Assembly (NCBI GenBank): GCA_902555655.1 | Contig: CACDSX010000001.1 | Coordinates: 38,000-101,999, forward strand | Length of the DNA: 64,000 nt | Direction of reading: 5' to 3' | DNA from: an uncultured Pelagibacteraceae bacterium | GTDB taxonomy: Bacteria; Pseudomonadota; Alphaproteobacteria; Pelagibacterales; Pelagibacteraceae | Shown here: positions 1 to 10,380 of the stretch, in pieces | How positions within the stretch are numbered: position 1 is the stretch's first letter | Layout of the letters: each line of letters starts with the position of its first letter | Made by a program: the position numbers and the translations under genes | Notes under the pieces: generated by a model | What the model was told of the DNA's origin: nothing | Seen by the model: the letters and a program-made list of their open reading frames with translations, nothing else | The model's database searches: none

Positions 1-287
1 CCAACAAAGATAAGATCAAAGCATCATCTGTTAATGGTGTTCAGCCATCATTAGAAGGTATTCAGGATTACTCTTATCCAATTGCAAGACCATTGTTCTT
101 TTATGTAAAAAAAGCTCACATTGGTGTAATTCCGGGCATTAAAGAGTTTCTTAAAGAATTTACTTCTAAAAAAGCAATGAGTAATAGAGGTTATTTAGCT
201 GAAATAGGACTTGTTCCTTTAGCTTCAGATAAATATAAAGTTACTAGAACCGCTGCAGTAGATCTGAATACAATCAAGTTAAAATAA
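1..287 (+). CDS. pstS: Phosphate ABC transporter substrate-binding protein PstS, C-terminal part (truncated by window start)
   Basis: Open frame from base 3 (NKDKIKASSVNGVQPSLEGIQDYSYPIARPLFFYVK...) ending at 287; directly upstream of pstCAB. Confidence 0.85.
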   Translation, partial: NKDKIKASSVNGVQPSLEGIQDYSYPIARPLFFYVKKAHIGVIPGIKEFLKEFTSKKAMSNRGYLAEIGLVPLASDKYKVTRTAAVDLNTIKLK

Positions 288-305
288 CTTCAATTTATCC
301 CCAAT

Positions 306-333
306 AAAAAGGCCAGTAATAACTGGCCTTTTT
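306..333 (+). terminator. Rho-independent-type hairpin after pstS
   Basis: Perfect inverted repeat aaaaaggccagt-aata-actggccttttt followed by T/A-rich sequence. Confidence 0.8.
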
Positions 334-399
334 ATTGATTCAATCTTAGATTTAATTTGTAATATTTCTGTAACATTAAGAATATACCACTCAGGACGA

Positions 400-1803
400 A
401 TGAACATCGTTCTAATATTTTTAATTACTATATTTTCCATCTCTTTGTTCTTCTATGGAAAATCAAAAACTAAAACTATTTCTATCAAAGATAATATCAA
501 ATTAAATGCACTACCAAAATTTTATGGATACTATCTTGTTTTATGGTGTTCAATACCAGCATTAGTATTCTTATTAGTTTGGTCATTATTTGAACCTGTA
601 ATTATTAAATCTATAATTATTGAAACAGCTGCAAATCAAGGTGCAATTTTTAGCGATAAAAATGAAGCAAATTTAATATATGAAAAAATTAAAGCTATTC
701 ATTTAGGTACTTATTTTGGAGATATAGACAGCATATTGAGAGAAAGCGCTCTTGCGTATGCAAAATTTATAAATCTTTTTACAAATTCAAAAGTAGTTTT
801 AATTTTTGGTATAATTATAGCCTCAGTTATTTACTCTCTAAAAAAAATAAAGAATAACAATAAAGCTAGAGACGATGTGGAAGTTATATTAAAGGGTTTA
901 TTGTTTGTATCTTCCCTAATAGCAATTCTAACTACTCTTGGAATAATATTTTCACTACTTTTTGAAAGTATAAAGTTTTTTTCAGTCATTAATGTTTTTG
1001 ATTATTTATTTGGTACAAATTGGAGTCCTCAAAGAGCCTTTGTTAGAGATGCCTCATCAATAACCGCAGCTGAATTTGAAGAGTTAAAAGATGCTTTTGG
1101 CTTTATTCCATTAATTGCAGGGACATCTTTTATAGCTTTTATTGCAATGTTGGTAGCTGTTCCTATTGGTCTATTTTCAGGAATTTACATGGCTGAATAT
1201 GCTTCAATTAAAGTAAGAAGAATTTCAAAACCAATTATTGAAATTTTAGCAGGAATACCAACTGTAGTTTATGGTTTCTTTGCTGCATTAACTGTTGGAC
1301 CTTTTTTTAGACAAGTAGGTGAAAATTTAGGATTAACTGTTTCATCTGAAAGTGCTTTAGCCGCAGGATTAATTATGGGAATAATGATTATTCCTTATGT
1401 TTCATCTTTATCTGATGACGTAATTAATTCTGTCCCACAATCATTAAGAGATGGTTCATATGCTGTAGGAGCCACTAAATCAGAAACTATTAAACAAGTC
1501 GTAATACCTGCTGCTCTTCCAGGGATTATAGGATCAGTTCTATTGGCAGTATCAAGAGCGATAGGTGAAACAATGATAGTTGTCATGGCAGCTGGCCTTG
1601 CTGCAAATCTTACAATTAATCCTTTAGAGTCTACTACAACAATCACAACTCAAATTGTAATGATACTTGTTGGTGACCAAGAATTTGATAGTCCGAAAAC
1701 TCAATCTGCTTTTGCTTTAGGACTTACATTATTCATAGCAACATTAATATTGAATTATATCGCTCAAAGAGCAGTCAAAAAATATAGAGAGAAGTATGAC
1801 TAA
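400..1803 (+). CDS. pstC: Phosphate ABC transporter permease PstC
   Basis: ORF 467 aa, multi-TM permease with EAA-type loop; operon context. Confidence 0.9.
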   Translation: MNIVLIFLITIFSISLFFYGKSKTKTISIKDNIKLNALPKFYGYYLVLWCSIPALVFLLVWSLFEPVIIKSIIIETAANQGAIFSDKNEANLIYEKIKAIHLGTYFGDIDSILRESALAYAKFINLFTNSKVVLIFGIIIASVIYSLKKIKNNNKARDDVEVILKGLLFVSSLIAILTTLGIIFSLLFESIKFFSVINVFDYLFGTNWSPQRAFVRDASSITAAEFEELKDAFGFIPLIAGTSFIAFIAMLVAVPIGLFSGIYMAEYASIKVRRISKPIIEILAGIPTVVYGFFAALTVGPFFRQVGENLGLTVSSESALAAGLIMGIMIIPYVSSLSDDVINSVPQSLRDGSYAVGATKSETIKQVVIPAALPGIIGSVLLAVSRAIGETMIVVMAAGLAANLTINPLESTTTITTQIVMILVGDQEFDSPKTQSAFALGLTLFIATLILNYIAQRAVKKYREKYD

Positions 1804-3058
1804 AGAAGAAAGATTAAAAAAAAGACACCGAGCAGAAAAAAGGTTTAGATTTTACGGATTAACATCTATCTTTGTTGCTTTGTTGTTTGTTGTTATTCTA
1901 GTTCAAAATATTTTCTCAAAAGGAAGTTCAGCCTTTAAAAAAACAGTAATTACCACTGAAGTTTTCTTTGATCAGGAATTACTAGAAATTCAAAATGGTG
2001 CATCCCAAGAAGAAATAATGGAAGCTGATTTTTACGATATAATGATCGAAAATTTAATAAAGGCTTATCCAGCAAAAGATAGAGATGAGGAAGATGAATT
2101 ATTAAAACTATTTAGTGGTGATTCTGAAATTGAGATTAAAAAAGCTTTTTTAAATGATAATAACTTAATAGGAAAAACAATCACATTAGATTTAACAGCT
2201 TCTGATGACATTGATCAATTACATAAAGGTAATTATCCAAGAGATTTACCCGAAGAAAGAAGAAGAATTTCTGACTTTCAATTAGTTATTTATGATTATT
2301 TTGTTGAAAATAAAAAGATAAGTAAAAATTTTAACAATTATTTCTTTAACAATGGTGACTCTAGAGATCCAGAATTAGCAGGTATAGGTGGAGCTTTAGT
2401 TGGATCATTTTATAGTATTTTAATTTGTTTATTACTAGCTTTTCCAGTGGCTGTTCTAGCGTCGATTTACTTGGAAGAGTTCGCTCCAAAAAATAAAATC
2501 ACAGATTTTATTGAAATTAATATAAATAATTTAGCAGCAGTGCCATCTATTGTTTACGGTTTGCTTGCTTTACAAATTTTACTTGCAACTATCCAATTAC
2601 CGAGATCAACACCATTAGTTGCTGGAATAACTTTAGCGCTAATGACTTTACCAAGAATTATTATTCCATGTAGAGCTTCATTAAAAGCTGTTCCACCTTC
2701 AATAAGAGAGGGCGCTCTAGCAGTTGGTGCATCTAAATTTCAATCTGTTTTTCATCATGTAGTGCCGTTAGCACTACCTGGCACTTTATCAGGAACTATA
2801 ATCGGATTAGCTCAAGCATTAGGTGAAACAGCACCACTTATATTAATTGGAATGGTAGCATTCGTTGTTGACATACCGTCAAGTCCAGTTGATCCATCAT
2901 CTTCTTTACCTGTTCAAGTGTATTTATGGTCTGAGTCTGCAGAAAGAGGTTTTGTTGAAAAAACCTCAGCAACTATTATGATGCTTTTAAGCTTTTTAAT
3001 TGTAATGAATTTTATTGCAGTTTATTTGAGACAAAAATTTGAAAAACGATGGAACTAA
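1796..3058 (+). CDS. pstA: Phosphate ABC transporter permease PstA
   Basis: ORF 420 aa, overlaps pstC; permease motif GALAVGASKFQSVFHHVVPLALPG. Confidence 0.9.
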   Translation: MTKEERLKKRHRAEKRFRFYGLTSIFVALLFVVILVQNIFSKGSSAFKKTVITTEVFFDQELLEIQNGASQEEIMEADFYDIMIENLIKAYPAKDRDEEDELLKLFSGDSEIEIKKAFLNDNNLIGKTITLDLTASDDIDQLHKGNYPRDLPEERRRISDFQLVIYDYFVENKKISKNFNNYFFNNGDSRDPELAGIGGALVGSFYSILICLLLAFPVAVLASIYLEEFAPKNKITDFIEININNLAAVPSIVYGLLALQILLATIQLPRSTPLVAGITLALMTLPRIIIPCRASLKAVPPSIREGALAVGASKFQSVFHHVVPLALPGTLSGTIIGLAQALGETAPLILIGMVAFVVDIPSSPVDPSSSLPVQVYLWSESAERGFVEKTSATIMMLLSFLIVMNFIAVYLRQKFEKRWN

Positions 3059-3820
3059 ATGAACAACATTAAAATAAAATCAAAAAACTTGAATGTTTAT
3101 TATGGTAATAAACAAGCATTATTTGATGTGAATTTAGATTTGAATGAAAAAGAGGTAACTGCATTAATTGGTCCATCAGGATGTGGTAAATCAACTTTCA
3201 TAAGATGCATTAATAGAATGAATGATGTTATTGATATTTGTAAAGTTACTGGAAATATCGAAATGGATGGTATGAATATTAATGATAAAGATTTGGACGT
3301 TGTCTCATTGAGAGAAAGAGTTGGAATGGTTTTTCAAAAGCCAAATCCTTTTCCAAAAAGTATATATGATAATATTTCGTATGGTCCTAAAATTCATGGA
3401 AAAGGTGAAACTAAAAGCGAATTAGATCAAATTGTTGAAAATAGTTTAAAAAAATCTGCTTTATGGGAAGAAGTTAAAGATAGACTTGATGAACCAGGCA
3501 CAAGTTTATCTGGAGGGCAGCAACAAAGACTTTGTATAGCGAGAGCTATATCTGTTAATCCTGAAGTGATCTTAATGGATGAACCATGTTCTGCATTAGA
3601 CCCAATTGCTACTGCAAAAATTGAGGAATTAATTGATGAATTAAAAAAAACTTATACGATTGTTATAGTGACACACTCAATGGCTCAGGCTGTACGTGTT
3701 TCACAAAAAACAGGGTTTTTTCACCTAGGAAAGTTAATTGAAGTTGGAAAAACTGAGAAAATTTTTAAAAATCCTGACAATAAAATGACACAAGACTATA
3801 TTACAGGTAGATTTGGATAA
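3059..3820 (+). CDS. pstB: Phosphate ABC transporter ATP-binding protein PstB
   Basis: Walker [10 protein letters not shown], signature LSGGQQQRL, Walker B VILMDEP. Confidence 0.95.
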   Translation: MNNIKIKSKNLNVYYGNKQALFDVNLDLNEKEVTALIGPSGCGKSTFIRCINRMNDVIDICKVTGNIEMDGMNINDKDLDVVSLRERVGMVFQKPNPFPKSIYDNISYGPKIHGKGETKSELDQIVENSLKKSALWEEVKDRLDEPGTSLSGGQQQRLCIARAISVNPEVILMDEPCSALDPIATAKIEELIDELKKTYTIVIVTHSMAQAVRVSQKTGFFHLGKLIEVGKTEKIFKNPDNKMTQDYITGRFG

Positions 3821-3823
3821 ATT

Positions 3824-4516
3824 ATGAGCAATGAACATACAGTAAAGTCTTACGAAGAAGAACTTCAGTTCCTTAAAGACTCGTTAATTAAAATGGGTAG
3901 CTTAACCGAGTCACAATTAAGTGATGCAATGGATGCGGTAATTAAAGTTGATAAGGACTCAATTGATAAAATTATTAAAAGTGATGAAGAAATTAACAAA
4001 TTTAGATCTAAGATAGATACTCAAATAATGAATTTACTAGTTAAAAGAGCACCTATGGCAATTGATTTAAGAGAAACTATAAGTTCATTAAAAATCTCTC
4101 AAGATTTAGAAAGAATAGGAGATCTTTCAAAGAGTAATGCAAAAAAAGTTAAACCTTTACCACTAGATTTACCTGATGAATTATTAGGAAATTTAAAAAG
4201 ACTTGGAGAGCTTGTTATGAAACAATTAACTGAGGTTCTTGATAGTTATGTGAACAAAAACTTTGATAAAGCTAAAGAAGTTTGGGAAAAAGATGAACAA
4301 GTTGATGACTTAACTTATATCGCAATGGAAAGTGTAATAGATTTTTTATCTAAAGATAAAAAAAACTTAGATTTTTCAACGCATTTAATTTTTGCTACAA
4401 AAAATTTGGAAAGAGCAGGCGATCATATAACGAATATCGCTGAAACAGTATGTTATTTAGTAAAGGGTGAATATCTTAAAGGTAGTAGACCAAAGGGTAA
4501 AGTAATCCAAGAATAA
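3824..4516 (+). CDS. phoU: Phosphate signalling protein PhoU
   Basis: ORF 230 aa; PhoU-like repeats (DLERIGDLSKSNAK, NLERAGDHITNIAE); operon context. Confidence 0.93.
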   Translation: MSNEHTVKSYEEELQFLKDSLIKMGSLTESQLSDAMDAVIKVDKDSIDKIIKSDEEINKFRSKIDTQIMNLLVKRAPMAIDLRETISSLKISQDLERIGDLSKSNAKKVKPLPLDLPDELLGNLKRLGELVMKQLTEVLDSYVNKNFDKAKEVWEKDEQVDDLTYIAMESVIDFLSKDKKNLDFSTHLIFATKNLERAGDHITNIAETVCYLVKGEYLKGSRPKGKVIQE

Positions 4517-4517
4517 T

Positions 4518-5201
4518 TTGATGAAAGGAAAAATTTTTATTATTGAAGATGAAGCTTCAATAGTTCAATTAGTCCAACATAATCTAGAAAAAGAAGGTTT
4601 TGTTGTCTCTTCATCATTAAATGGAAATGAAGGTTTAAAAGAGTTAAAAAAATTTGAACCTAATCTACTCTTATTAGATTGGATGCTACCAGATTTATCA
4701 GGGATAGATATCTGTAAAAATATTAGAAGAGACAGTAATTTTAAGAACCTTCCTATCATTATGCTTACAGCCAAAGGTGAGGAAGAAGATAAGGTAAAAG
4801 GTCTTGAAAGTGGTGTAGATGATTATGTCACAAAACCATTCAGTTTTAATGAGCTGTCTGCTCGAATAAAAGCTGTTCTAAGAAGATCTGATCCTAAAGT
4901 TGTTGCAAATGAATTAATATTTGAAGATTTAAAATTAGATAGAATAGAAAAAAGAGTTTTTAGATCAGATAAAGAAATTCAACTTGGCCCTACAGAATTT
5001 AGATTATTAGAATTTTTCTTAACAAATCCCAAAAGAGTTTATTCACGAGATCAAATTTTAGAAATTGTTTGGCCTAATAATGTAAATGTAGAAAGTAGAA
5101 CTATTGACGTTCATATAAGAAGACTAAGACAATCAATTAATATTGAAGGTAAAAAAGAGTTAATTCGAACAGTTAGAGCCTCAGGTTATTCTTTAATTTA
5201 A
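4518..5201 (+). CDS. phoB: Phosphate regulon response regulator PhoB
   Basis: Receiver domain (LLLLDWMLPD, MLTAKGEEEDKVKGLESGVDDYVTKPF) plus winged-helix domain. Confidence 0.92.
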   Translation: MMKGKIFIIEDEASIVQLVQHNLEKEGFVVSSSLNGNEGLKELKKFEPNLLLLDWMLPDLSGIDICKNIRRDSNFKNLPIIMLTAKGEEEDKVKGLESGVDDYVTKPFSFNELSARIKAVLRRSDPKVVANELIFEDLKLDRIEKRVFRSDKEIQLGPTEFRLLEFFLTNPKRVYSRDQILEIVWPNNVNVESRTIDVHIRRLRQSINIEGKKELIRTVRASGYSLI

Positions 5202-5419
5202 ATAATTATTTTATAAATCCCTACTAAGAACAATGGTATTTGTAGACCAAAGTTAGTTAGTATCGCTTTATCTTTGCTAACAAATCCAGCGATAGTCCAT
5301 CCAACAACTCCTAATCCATGAAAGTATATATTTAAAGGATATATATTTAGGTTTGTTAATAGAATACCAACTAAAACTAGAAATGTGCTTATCCATTTAA
5401 GATACTTCTTAATAAACAT
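5198..5419 (-). CDS. Small membrane protein (DUF6552-like)
   Basis: ORF 73 aa with TM segments; convergent with phoB. Confidence 0.6.
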   Translation of the reverse strand: MFIKKYLKWISTFLVLVGILLTNLNIYPLNIYFHGLGVVGWTIAGFVSKDKAILTNFGLQIPLFLVGIYKIII

Positions 5420-5463
5420 ACATTTTCCTTTCAGCTTATTTTATTTTGATTTTAGATAATAAC

Positions 5464-5871
5464 TTATCTACACTTTTTACATAATCCAAAAAACTCAAGA
5501 TTGTATTTACTATATTTCATACCATCTTTGTCTTTGAAATTAGCTAAGTATTTAGAAAGACCTGCGCTACTTATTTCTGTTACTTTTTCACAAATCTCAC
5601 AGATTGAAAACGCAGTAGCTTTAGCTACCTGACAACTCGAATTATGGCAGGCAATAAAGGCATTTCGACTTTCAATTTTGTGAATTTTTCCTATTTCAAC
5701 TAATTTATCTAACGCTCGATAAACTTGTAATGGTGCTTTAATACCTTTTTTCTGAACATTAAAAAGTATTGTGTATGCTTTTAATGGTTCAGATGATTTA
5801 TCTATTAAATCAAAAATAATTTGCTGATTTTTTGAAAGACTGTGCATTTTATCTATTTTACTGATTCCCAT
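5464..5871 (-). CDS. zur: Fur-family transcriptional repressor, probable Zur
   Basis: ORF 135 aa with Fur-like wHTH and CxxC pairs (CEICEK, CKKC); adjacent to znuBC. Confidence 0.85.
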   Translation of the reverse strand: MGISKIDKMHSLSKNQQIIFDLIDKSSEPLKAYTILFNVQKKGIKAPLQVYRALDKLVEIGKIHKIESRNAFIACHNSSCQVAKATAFSICEICEKVTEISSAGLSKYLANFKDKDGMKYSKYNLEFFGLCKKCR

Positions 5872-6675
5872 TTAGTTTTTCAATTTAATTGATTGTTTTA
5901 TATTTAATAAAGAAAGAATGAATAGGAATAAGGCAGCCGCTATAATTGAAGGTCCAGAAGATGTATTAAATTCTAATGATGAGAATAATCCTAATATTAC
6001 TGACAACACACCTCCAATAATTGAGTAGACAACCATTTTCTGCGGACTATCAGAAATGTTTCGAGCCATCGCTGCTGGTATAATTAACATTCCTGTAATT
6101 AATAATAAGCCAACCATCTTAATTGATATTGCAATAATCCCAGCCATTAATATTGTAAAAATTGCTTTTGCTCTATCAGGGTTTAAACCCTCAGCTTCTG
6201 CTAACTCATAATTTACTGTTGATGCAAATAAAGGTTTCCAAATTAATTTTAAAACTAAGAGTATTAATGGTCCACCTATCCATATGATTAATAAATCATC
6301 AACTGTAACAGCTAATATATCTCCAAATAATAATCCCATGATATCAAACCTGATGAATGTTAAAAAACCTATTACAACAAGTCCAACTGCTAAAGAAGAG
6401 TGTGCTAAAAGACCTAGCAAAGCATCACCAGGAAGATTGGTCCTTTTTTGAAGTTGTATTAAAATTAATGCAATTAATGATGAAATTATGAATACAGAAA
6501 AAGCAATATTAAATTCCATAGTATAAGCTAAAGTCACTCCAAGTAATGCAGAGTGGGCGAGTGTATCACCAAAATATGATAATCTTCTCCATATTACAAA
6601 ACATCCAAGAGGTCCTGTTACAATTGCAACACCAAGTCCAGCTAACAAAGCTCTTATAAAAAAGTCATCTAGCAT
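5872..6675 (-). CDS. znuB: Zinc ABC transporter permease ZnuB
   Basis: ABC-3 family permease sequence; context. Confidence 0.9.
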   Translation of the reverse strand: MLDDFFIRALLAGLGVAIVTGPLGCFVIWRRLSYFGDTLAHSALLGVTLAYTMEFNIAFSVFIISSLIALILIQLQKRTNLPGDALLGLLAHSSLAVGLVVIGFLTFIRFDIMGLLFGDILAVTVDDLLIIWIGGPLILLVLKLIWKPLFASTVNYELAEAEGLNPDRAKAIFTILMAGIIAISIKMVGLLLITGMLIIPAAMARNISDSPQKMVVYSIIGGVLSVILGLFSSLEFNTSSGPSIIAAALFLFILSLLNIKQSIKLKN

Positions 6676-7422
6676 TTAATTTTTCTTTATTTCACCTTCA
6701 GTTGTATGAATATGATCATGTCTATGCTCATATCTTGTTAATATTTGAGAAGCTTGCTCACCAAATAAAGCTTTGTATTCATTATTTTTAGCAACATCTA
6801 TTGGAGTTCCCGAACAACAGACATGACCATTTAAACAAACAACATGGTCTGTTGCACTCATAACAGTGTGTAAGTCATGAGAGATTAATAAAATTCCACA
6901 ATTTAATTCATCAGAAATTTTTTTTATAAGTTCGTATAAAGCAATCTCCCCTGTAAAATCTACTCCTTGTACTGGCTCATCAAGAACTAATAATTCTGGT
7001 TTTTTTGAAATAGCTCTTGCAAGCAAAACTCTTTGGAATTCTCCACCTGAAAGATCACCTAAATTTTTATCTTTAAGATGAATTACACCTGTTAATGATA
7101 AAGCTTCATTAATAGCGTCTGCTTTAAGATTTTCAGTTAGTGTCATGAAATCATTAACTCTAAGTGGTAATGTCCAATCGATTGAAATTTTTTGAGGAAC
7201 GTATCCAACTTTATTTGTATATTTTTCAACTTCTCCGTCTATTTTTTTATAAATTCCTAATGCAATTTTAGCAGTAGTGCTTTTTCCAGAACCATTTGGG
7301 CCAATTAGAGTAACTATTTTTCCTTTTTCAATTTGTAAAGTTACACCTTTAACTAGCCATTTGTCGTTTATACGAAAACCAGCTTCTTTTAATTTAACTA
7401 ATATATTTTGGTTTGAGCTCAT
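6676..7422 (-). CDS. znuC: Zinc ABC transporter ATP-binding protein ZnuC
   Basis: Walker A GPNGSGKST, LSGGEFQRVLLARA, LLVLDEP; His-rich C-terminus. Confidence 0.9.
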   Translation of the reverse strand: MSSNQNILVKLKEAGFRINDKWLVKGVTLQIEKGKIVTLIGPNGSGKSTTAKIALGIYKKIDGEVEKYTNKVGYVPQKISIDWTLPLRVNDFMTLTENLKADAINEALSLTGVIHLKDKNLGDLSGGEFQRVLLARAISKKPELLVLDEPVQGVDFTGEIALYELIKKISDELNCGILLISHDLHTVMSATDHVVCLNGHVCCSGTPIDVAKNNEYKALFGEQASQILTRYEHRHDHIHTTEGEIKKN

Positions 7423-7442
7423 TAAATTACTTGACTTATAAA

Positions 7443-7457
7443 TGTTATATTATTACA
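7443..7457. promoter_or_regulatory. Zur-box-like operator 1 (TGTTATATTATTACA)
   Basis: Near-perfect 15-bp palindrome in the znuC/znuA divergent promoter. Confidence 0.65.
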
Positions 7458-7460
7458 TAG

Positions 7461-7475
7461 TGTTATATTATAACA
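7461..7475. promoter_or_regulatory. Zur-box-like operator 2 (TGTTATATTATAACA)
   Basis: Perfect 7-1-7 palindrome resembling the bacterial Zur box (GTTATANNATAAC type). Confidence 0.75.
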
Positions 7476-7494
7476 ACCTTAAAATATTACTATT

Positions 7495-8571
7495 ATGAAA
7501 AACATTAAAAAGTTACCATTTATACTATCAATACTATCTTTATTAACTATTTTTGCACCAGCAAATGCTGATGTCAAAGTAGTTACATCAATAAAACCTA
7601 TACATTCATTAGCAAGTTATTTGATGGATGGGGTAGGTAAACCAGATTTAATAGTAGATGGTTATGCTTCTCCACATGGATTTGCACTGAAACCTTCACA
7701 TGCAAAGATGCTACAAAATGCTGACTTAATATTTTGGGTTGGTGAAGACTTAGAAAGCTTTTTAGAAAAGCCATTAAAATCAATAGCAAAAAAAGCTGAA
7801 AAAATAGAATTAATGGAAATTAAGGGATTAAATAAATTAAAATTTAGAGAAAGAAACATATTTGATGAACATGATGATCATGGACACGATGATCATGCTA
7901 AAAAAGAAGATGATCACGATGACCATGGACATGATGAGGATGGCCACAAAGAAGATGATCACGATAAAGAAGGTCACAAAGAAGATGATCACGATGATCA
8001 TGGACATGATGAGGATGGCCACAAAGAAGATGATCACGACGACCACGGACATGAAGGTCACGCTCACGGTGAACATGATCCACACATTTGGCTAGATCCA
8101 ATGAATGCCAAAGTAATATTAGAGGAAATGACTGAACATTTAATCGAAAATGATCAAGCTAATGCTTCTAAATATAAAGCTAATTTAAAGAAAGCACATA
8201 AAGATTTAGATAAATTGACTAAAAAAGTAAAATCTGAACTAAAAAAAGATTTTAAGTCGATCGTTTTTCATGATGCATATCAATATTTTGAAAAGAGATT
8301 TGATGTTAATGTATTAGGTGCTTTCACTGTAAATACAGATGTAATGCCAGGAGCAGAACAACTAGCTGAAATTAGAGAAATAATTGAACATGACAAAGTA
8401 ACTTGTGTGTTTTCTGAACCACAATTTAATCCTGATATAATCAATGCAGTTGCAAAAGATATGAATATTAGTACGGGTGTTTTAGATCCATTGGGAGCTA
8501 CTCTTGACCCAGGCAAAGATTTATATTTTGATTTAATCAGCAACATGTCAAAATCTTTTAAAGGCTGTTAA
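7495..8571 (+). CDS. znuA: Zinc ABC transporter substrate-binding protein ZnuA with long His/Asp-rich insert
   Basis: Signal peptide, ZnuA motifs (KPIHSLASYLM, HDPHIWLDP), His-rich loop. Confidence 0.92.
   Translation: MKNIKKLPFILSILSLLTIFAPANADVKVVTSIKPIHSLASYLMDGVGKPDLIVDGYASPHGFALKPSHAKMLQNADLIFWVGEDLESFLEKPLKSIAKKAEKIELMEIKGLNKLKFRERNIFDEHDDHGHDDHAKKEDDHDDHGHDEDGHKEDDHDKEGHKEDDHDDHGHDEDGHKEDDHDDHGHEGHAHGEHDPHIWLDPMNAKVILEEMTEHLIENDQANASKYKANLKKAHKDLDKLTKKVKSELKKDFKSIVFHDAYQYFEKRFDVNVLGAFTVNTDVMPGAEQLAEIREIIEHDKVTCVFSEPQFNPDIINAVAKDMNISTGVLDPLGATLDPGKDLYFDLISNMSKSFKGC
7909..8053 (+). repeat. In-frame tandem repeat encoding the HxDH-rich metal-binding loop of ZnuA
   Basis: Repeated units gatgatcacgatgaccatggacatgatgaggatggccacaaagaa and shorter variants. 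Confidence 0.85.
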
Positions 8572-8613
8572 TTTAAAATTGATCTTTGGTCATAAATAAT
8601 ATCTAATAAAGGG

Positions 8614-9612
8614 ATGAGTACAGTATCCCTTTCATTAGATGAAATTTTCGATTTAGCTAAAAAAACTTTATTAGCTAATGGCTGTGATGATGAAACAGCA
8701 TCTATATTATCTGATTTAGTTAGAAATGCTGAACGAGATGGTTCGTTATCTCATGGTTTATTCAGGTTACCAGCTTATGTAAGTGGTTTAAAAAGTGGAA
8801 AAATTAATGGTAAAGGAAAACCAGAAGTTATAAAGATTTCAGCATCAGTAATTAAAGTTCAAGGTAACAATTGCTTAGCACCTGTTGTTTTAAATAAAGG
8901 TTTGCCTGAATTAGCGAAAGCTGCAAAAGAAAATGGTGTAGCAGTTCTTGCAATAAATAATTCTCACCATATGGCTGCGATGTGGCCTGAAACAGAAAAA
9001 TTAGCAGAAGAAGGTTTAGTTGCTTTTGCATGCACATCTTATAAGCCCGCTGTAGCACCTGCTGGAGCAATCAAACCATTGTTTGGAACAAATCCAATTT
9101 CATTTGCATGGCCAAGACCTGGCAAAACTCCAGTTGTTTATGATATGGCAACTGCATCAATGGCAATGGGTGAAGTACAAGTTGCTAAAAGAGAAGGGCA
9201 CAAAGTTCCACTTGGAACAGGTTTAACTAAAGAGGGCAAGGAGACTACTGATCCAGGAGCAATAGCTGATGGTGGTGTGTTACTTCCTTTTGGTGGTTAC
9301 AAAGGATCTGCAATTGCAATGATGGTTGAATTAATGGCTGGTGCTTTAGTTGGTGATAATTTTAGTTTTGAAACAGCTGCCAAAGATAACAATGATGGTG
9401 GTCCACCAAGTGGAGGTGAATTTATTTTAGCTATATCACCAGATAAAACTGCAGGAACAAATTGGCAAAAACATGCTGATGAATTTTTTGATAAAATGAA
9501 ATCAATGGGTGAAGTAAGATTGCCAGGTGAAAGAAGACACAAGAATAGATTAGACAAAGGTCCTCGTAATATAAATGAGGAATTAGTTAATAAAATAAAA
9601 TCGTTAAGCTAA
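8614..9612 (+). CDS. Malate/L-lactate/ureidoglycolate dehydrogenase family (Ldh) oxidoreductase
   Basis: ORF 332 aa; NNSHHMAAMWPETEKLAEEGLVAFACTSYKP and TNPISFAWPRPG motifs of the family. Confidence 0.8.
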   Translation: MSTVSLSLDEIFDLAKKTLLANGCDDETASILSDLVRNAERDGSLSHGLFRLPAYVSGLKSGKINGKGKPEVIKISASVIKVQGNNCLAPVVLNKGLPELAKAAKENGVAVLAINNSHHMAAMWPETEKLAEEGLVAFACTSYKPAVAPAGAIKPLFGTNPISFAWPRPGKTPVVYDMATASMAMGEVQVAKREGHKVPLGTGLTKEGKETTDPGAIADGGVLLPFGGYKGSAIAMMVELMAGALVGDNFSFETAAKDNNDGGPPSGGEFILAISPDKTAGTNWQKHADEFFDKMKSMGEVRLPGERRHKNRLDKGPRNINEELVNKIKSLS

Positions 9613-10380
9613 TTTAATTTCAATTGGAGTGTGGTCAGAGGGTTTTTCTCTTCCTCTTGGATCTTTATTAATATTTATAGACTTAATTTGATCGATTAAA
9701 GAATTTGATACTAAGAAGTGATCTATTCTCATACCATTATTTTTTTGCCAAGCCCCTCTCATATAATCCCAAAAAGTATAGCCTTCTTTTGTTTCATTAA
9801 AGTGTCTGTAAACATCACTAAATCCTAAATTAAGCATCTCTCTAAATTTTTTCCTTATTTCTAATCTATATAAAGCATCATCTTCAAAACTTTTTACATT
9901 ATAAACATCCTCTGCAGCTGGAATTACATTAAAATCACCTGCAAGAATTATATTAGAATTTTTTTTAGACATGGTATTTAATTGTTTAATTAATTGATCC
10001 ATCCAATTTTTTTTATAATCGTATTTTTCTGTATCAACTGGATTTCCATTAGGTGTATATATATTTATTAATTGAACAATTTTTTTTTTATATTCGGTTT
10101 CAGCAGAAATAATTCTTGATTGTTTTAGTTTATCTTTAATTAAGTCAGTTCTAATATTTTTTAATTTTCCCTTAGAGATAATTGCAACACCATTGTAACT
10201 TTTTTGACCAAATACATGACTTTCATAATCCATTGAGGAAAAATCATCGTAAGGAAAATTTACATCTTCTGTCTTAATTTCCTGCATCATCAATATATCT
10301 GGATTATATTTGAGTAGATAACTTTTAATATTTTCAATACGAGCACGTACTGAATTCACATTCCATGATGAAATGAGCAT
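9604..10380 (-). CDS. xthA: Exodeoxyribonuclease III
   Basis: MLISSWNVNSVRARI..., MMQEIKTED, LAGDFNV, SDHTPI; start trimmed to 10380 from the ORF-track start 10410. Confidence 0.9.
   Translation of the reverse strand: MLISSWNVNSVRARIENIKSYLLKYNPDILMMQEIKTEDVNFPYDDFSSMDYESHVFGQKSYNGVAIISKGKLKNIRTDLIKDKLKQSRIISAETEYKKKIVQLINIYTPNGNPVDTEKYDYKKNWMDQLIKQLNTMSKKNSNIILAGDFNVIPAAEDVYNVKSFEDDALYRLEIRKKFREMLNLGFSDVYRHFNETKEGYTFWDYMRGAWQKNNGMRIDHFLVSNSLIDQIKSININKDPRGREKPSDHTPIEIKLA

Noticed and set aside
7837-8101. Overlapping ORFs on both strands across the ZnuA His-rich repeat
   Set aside because: Low-complexity alternative-frame translations of the repeat (Met/Ile/His runs); ZnuA frame is convincing.
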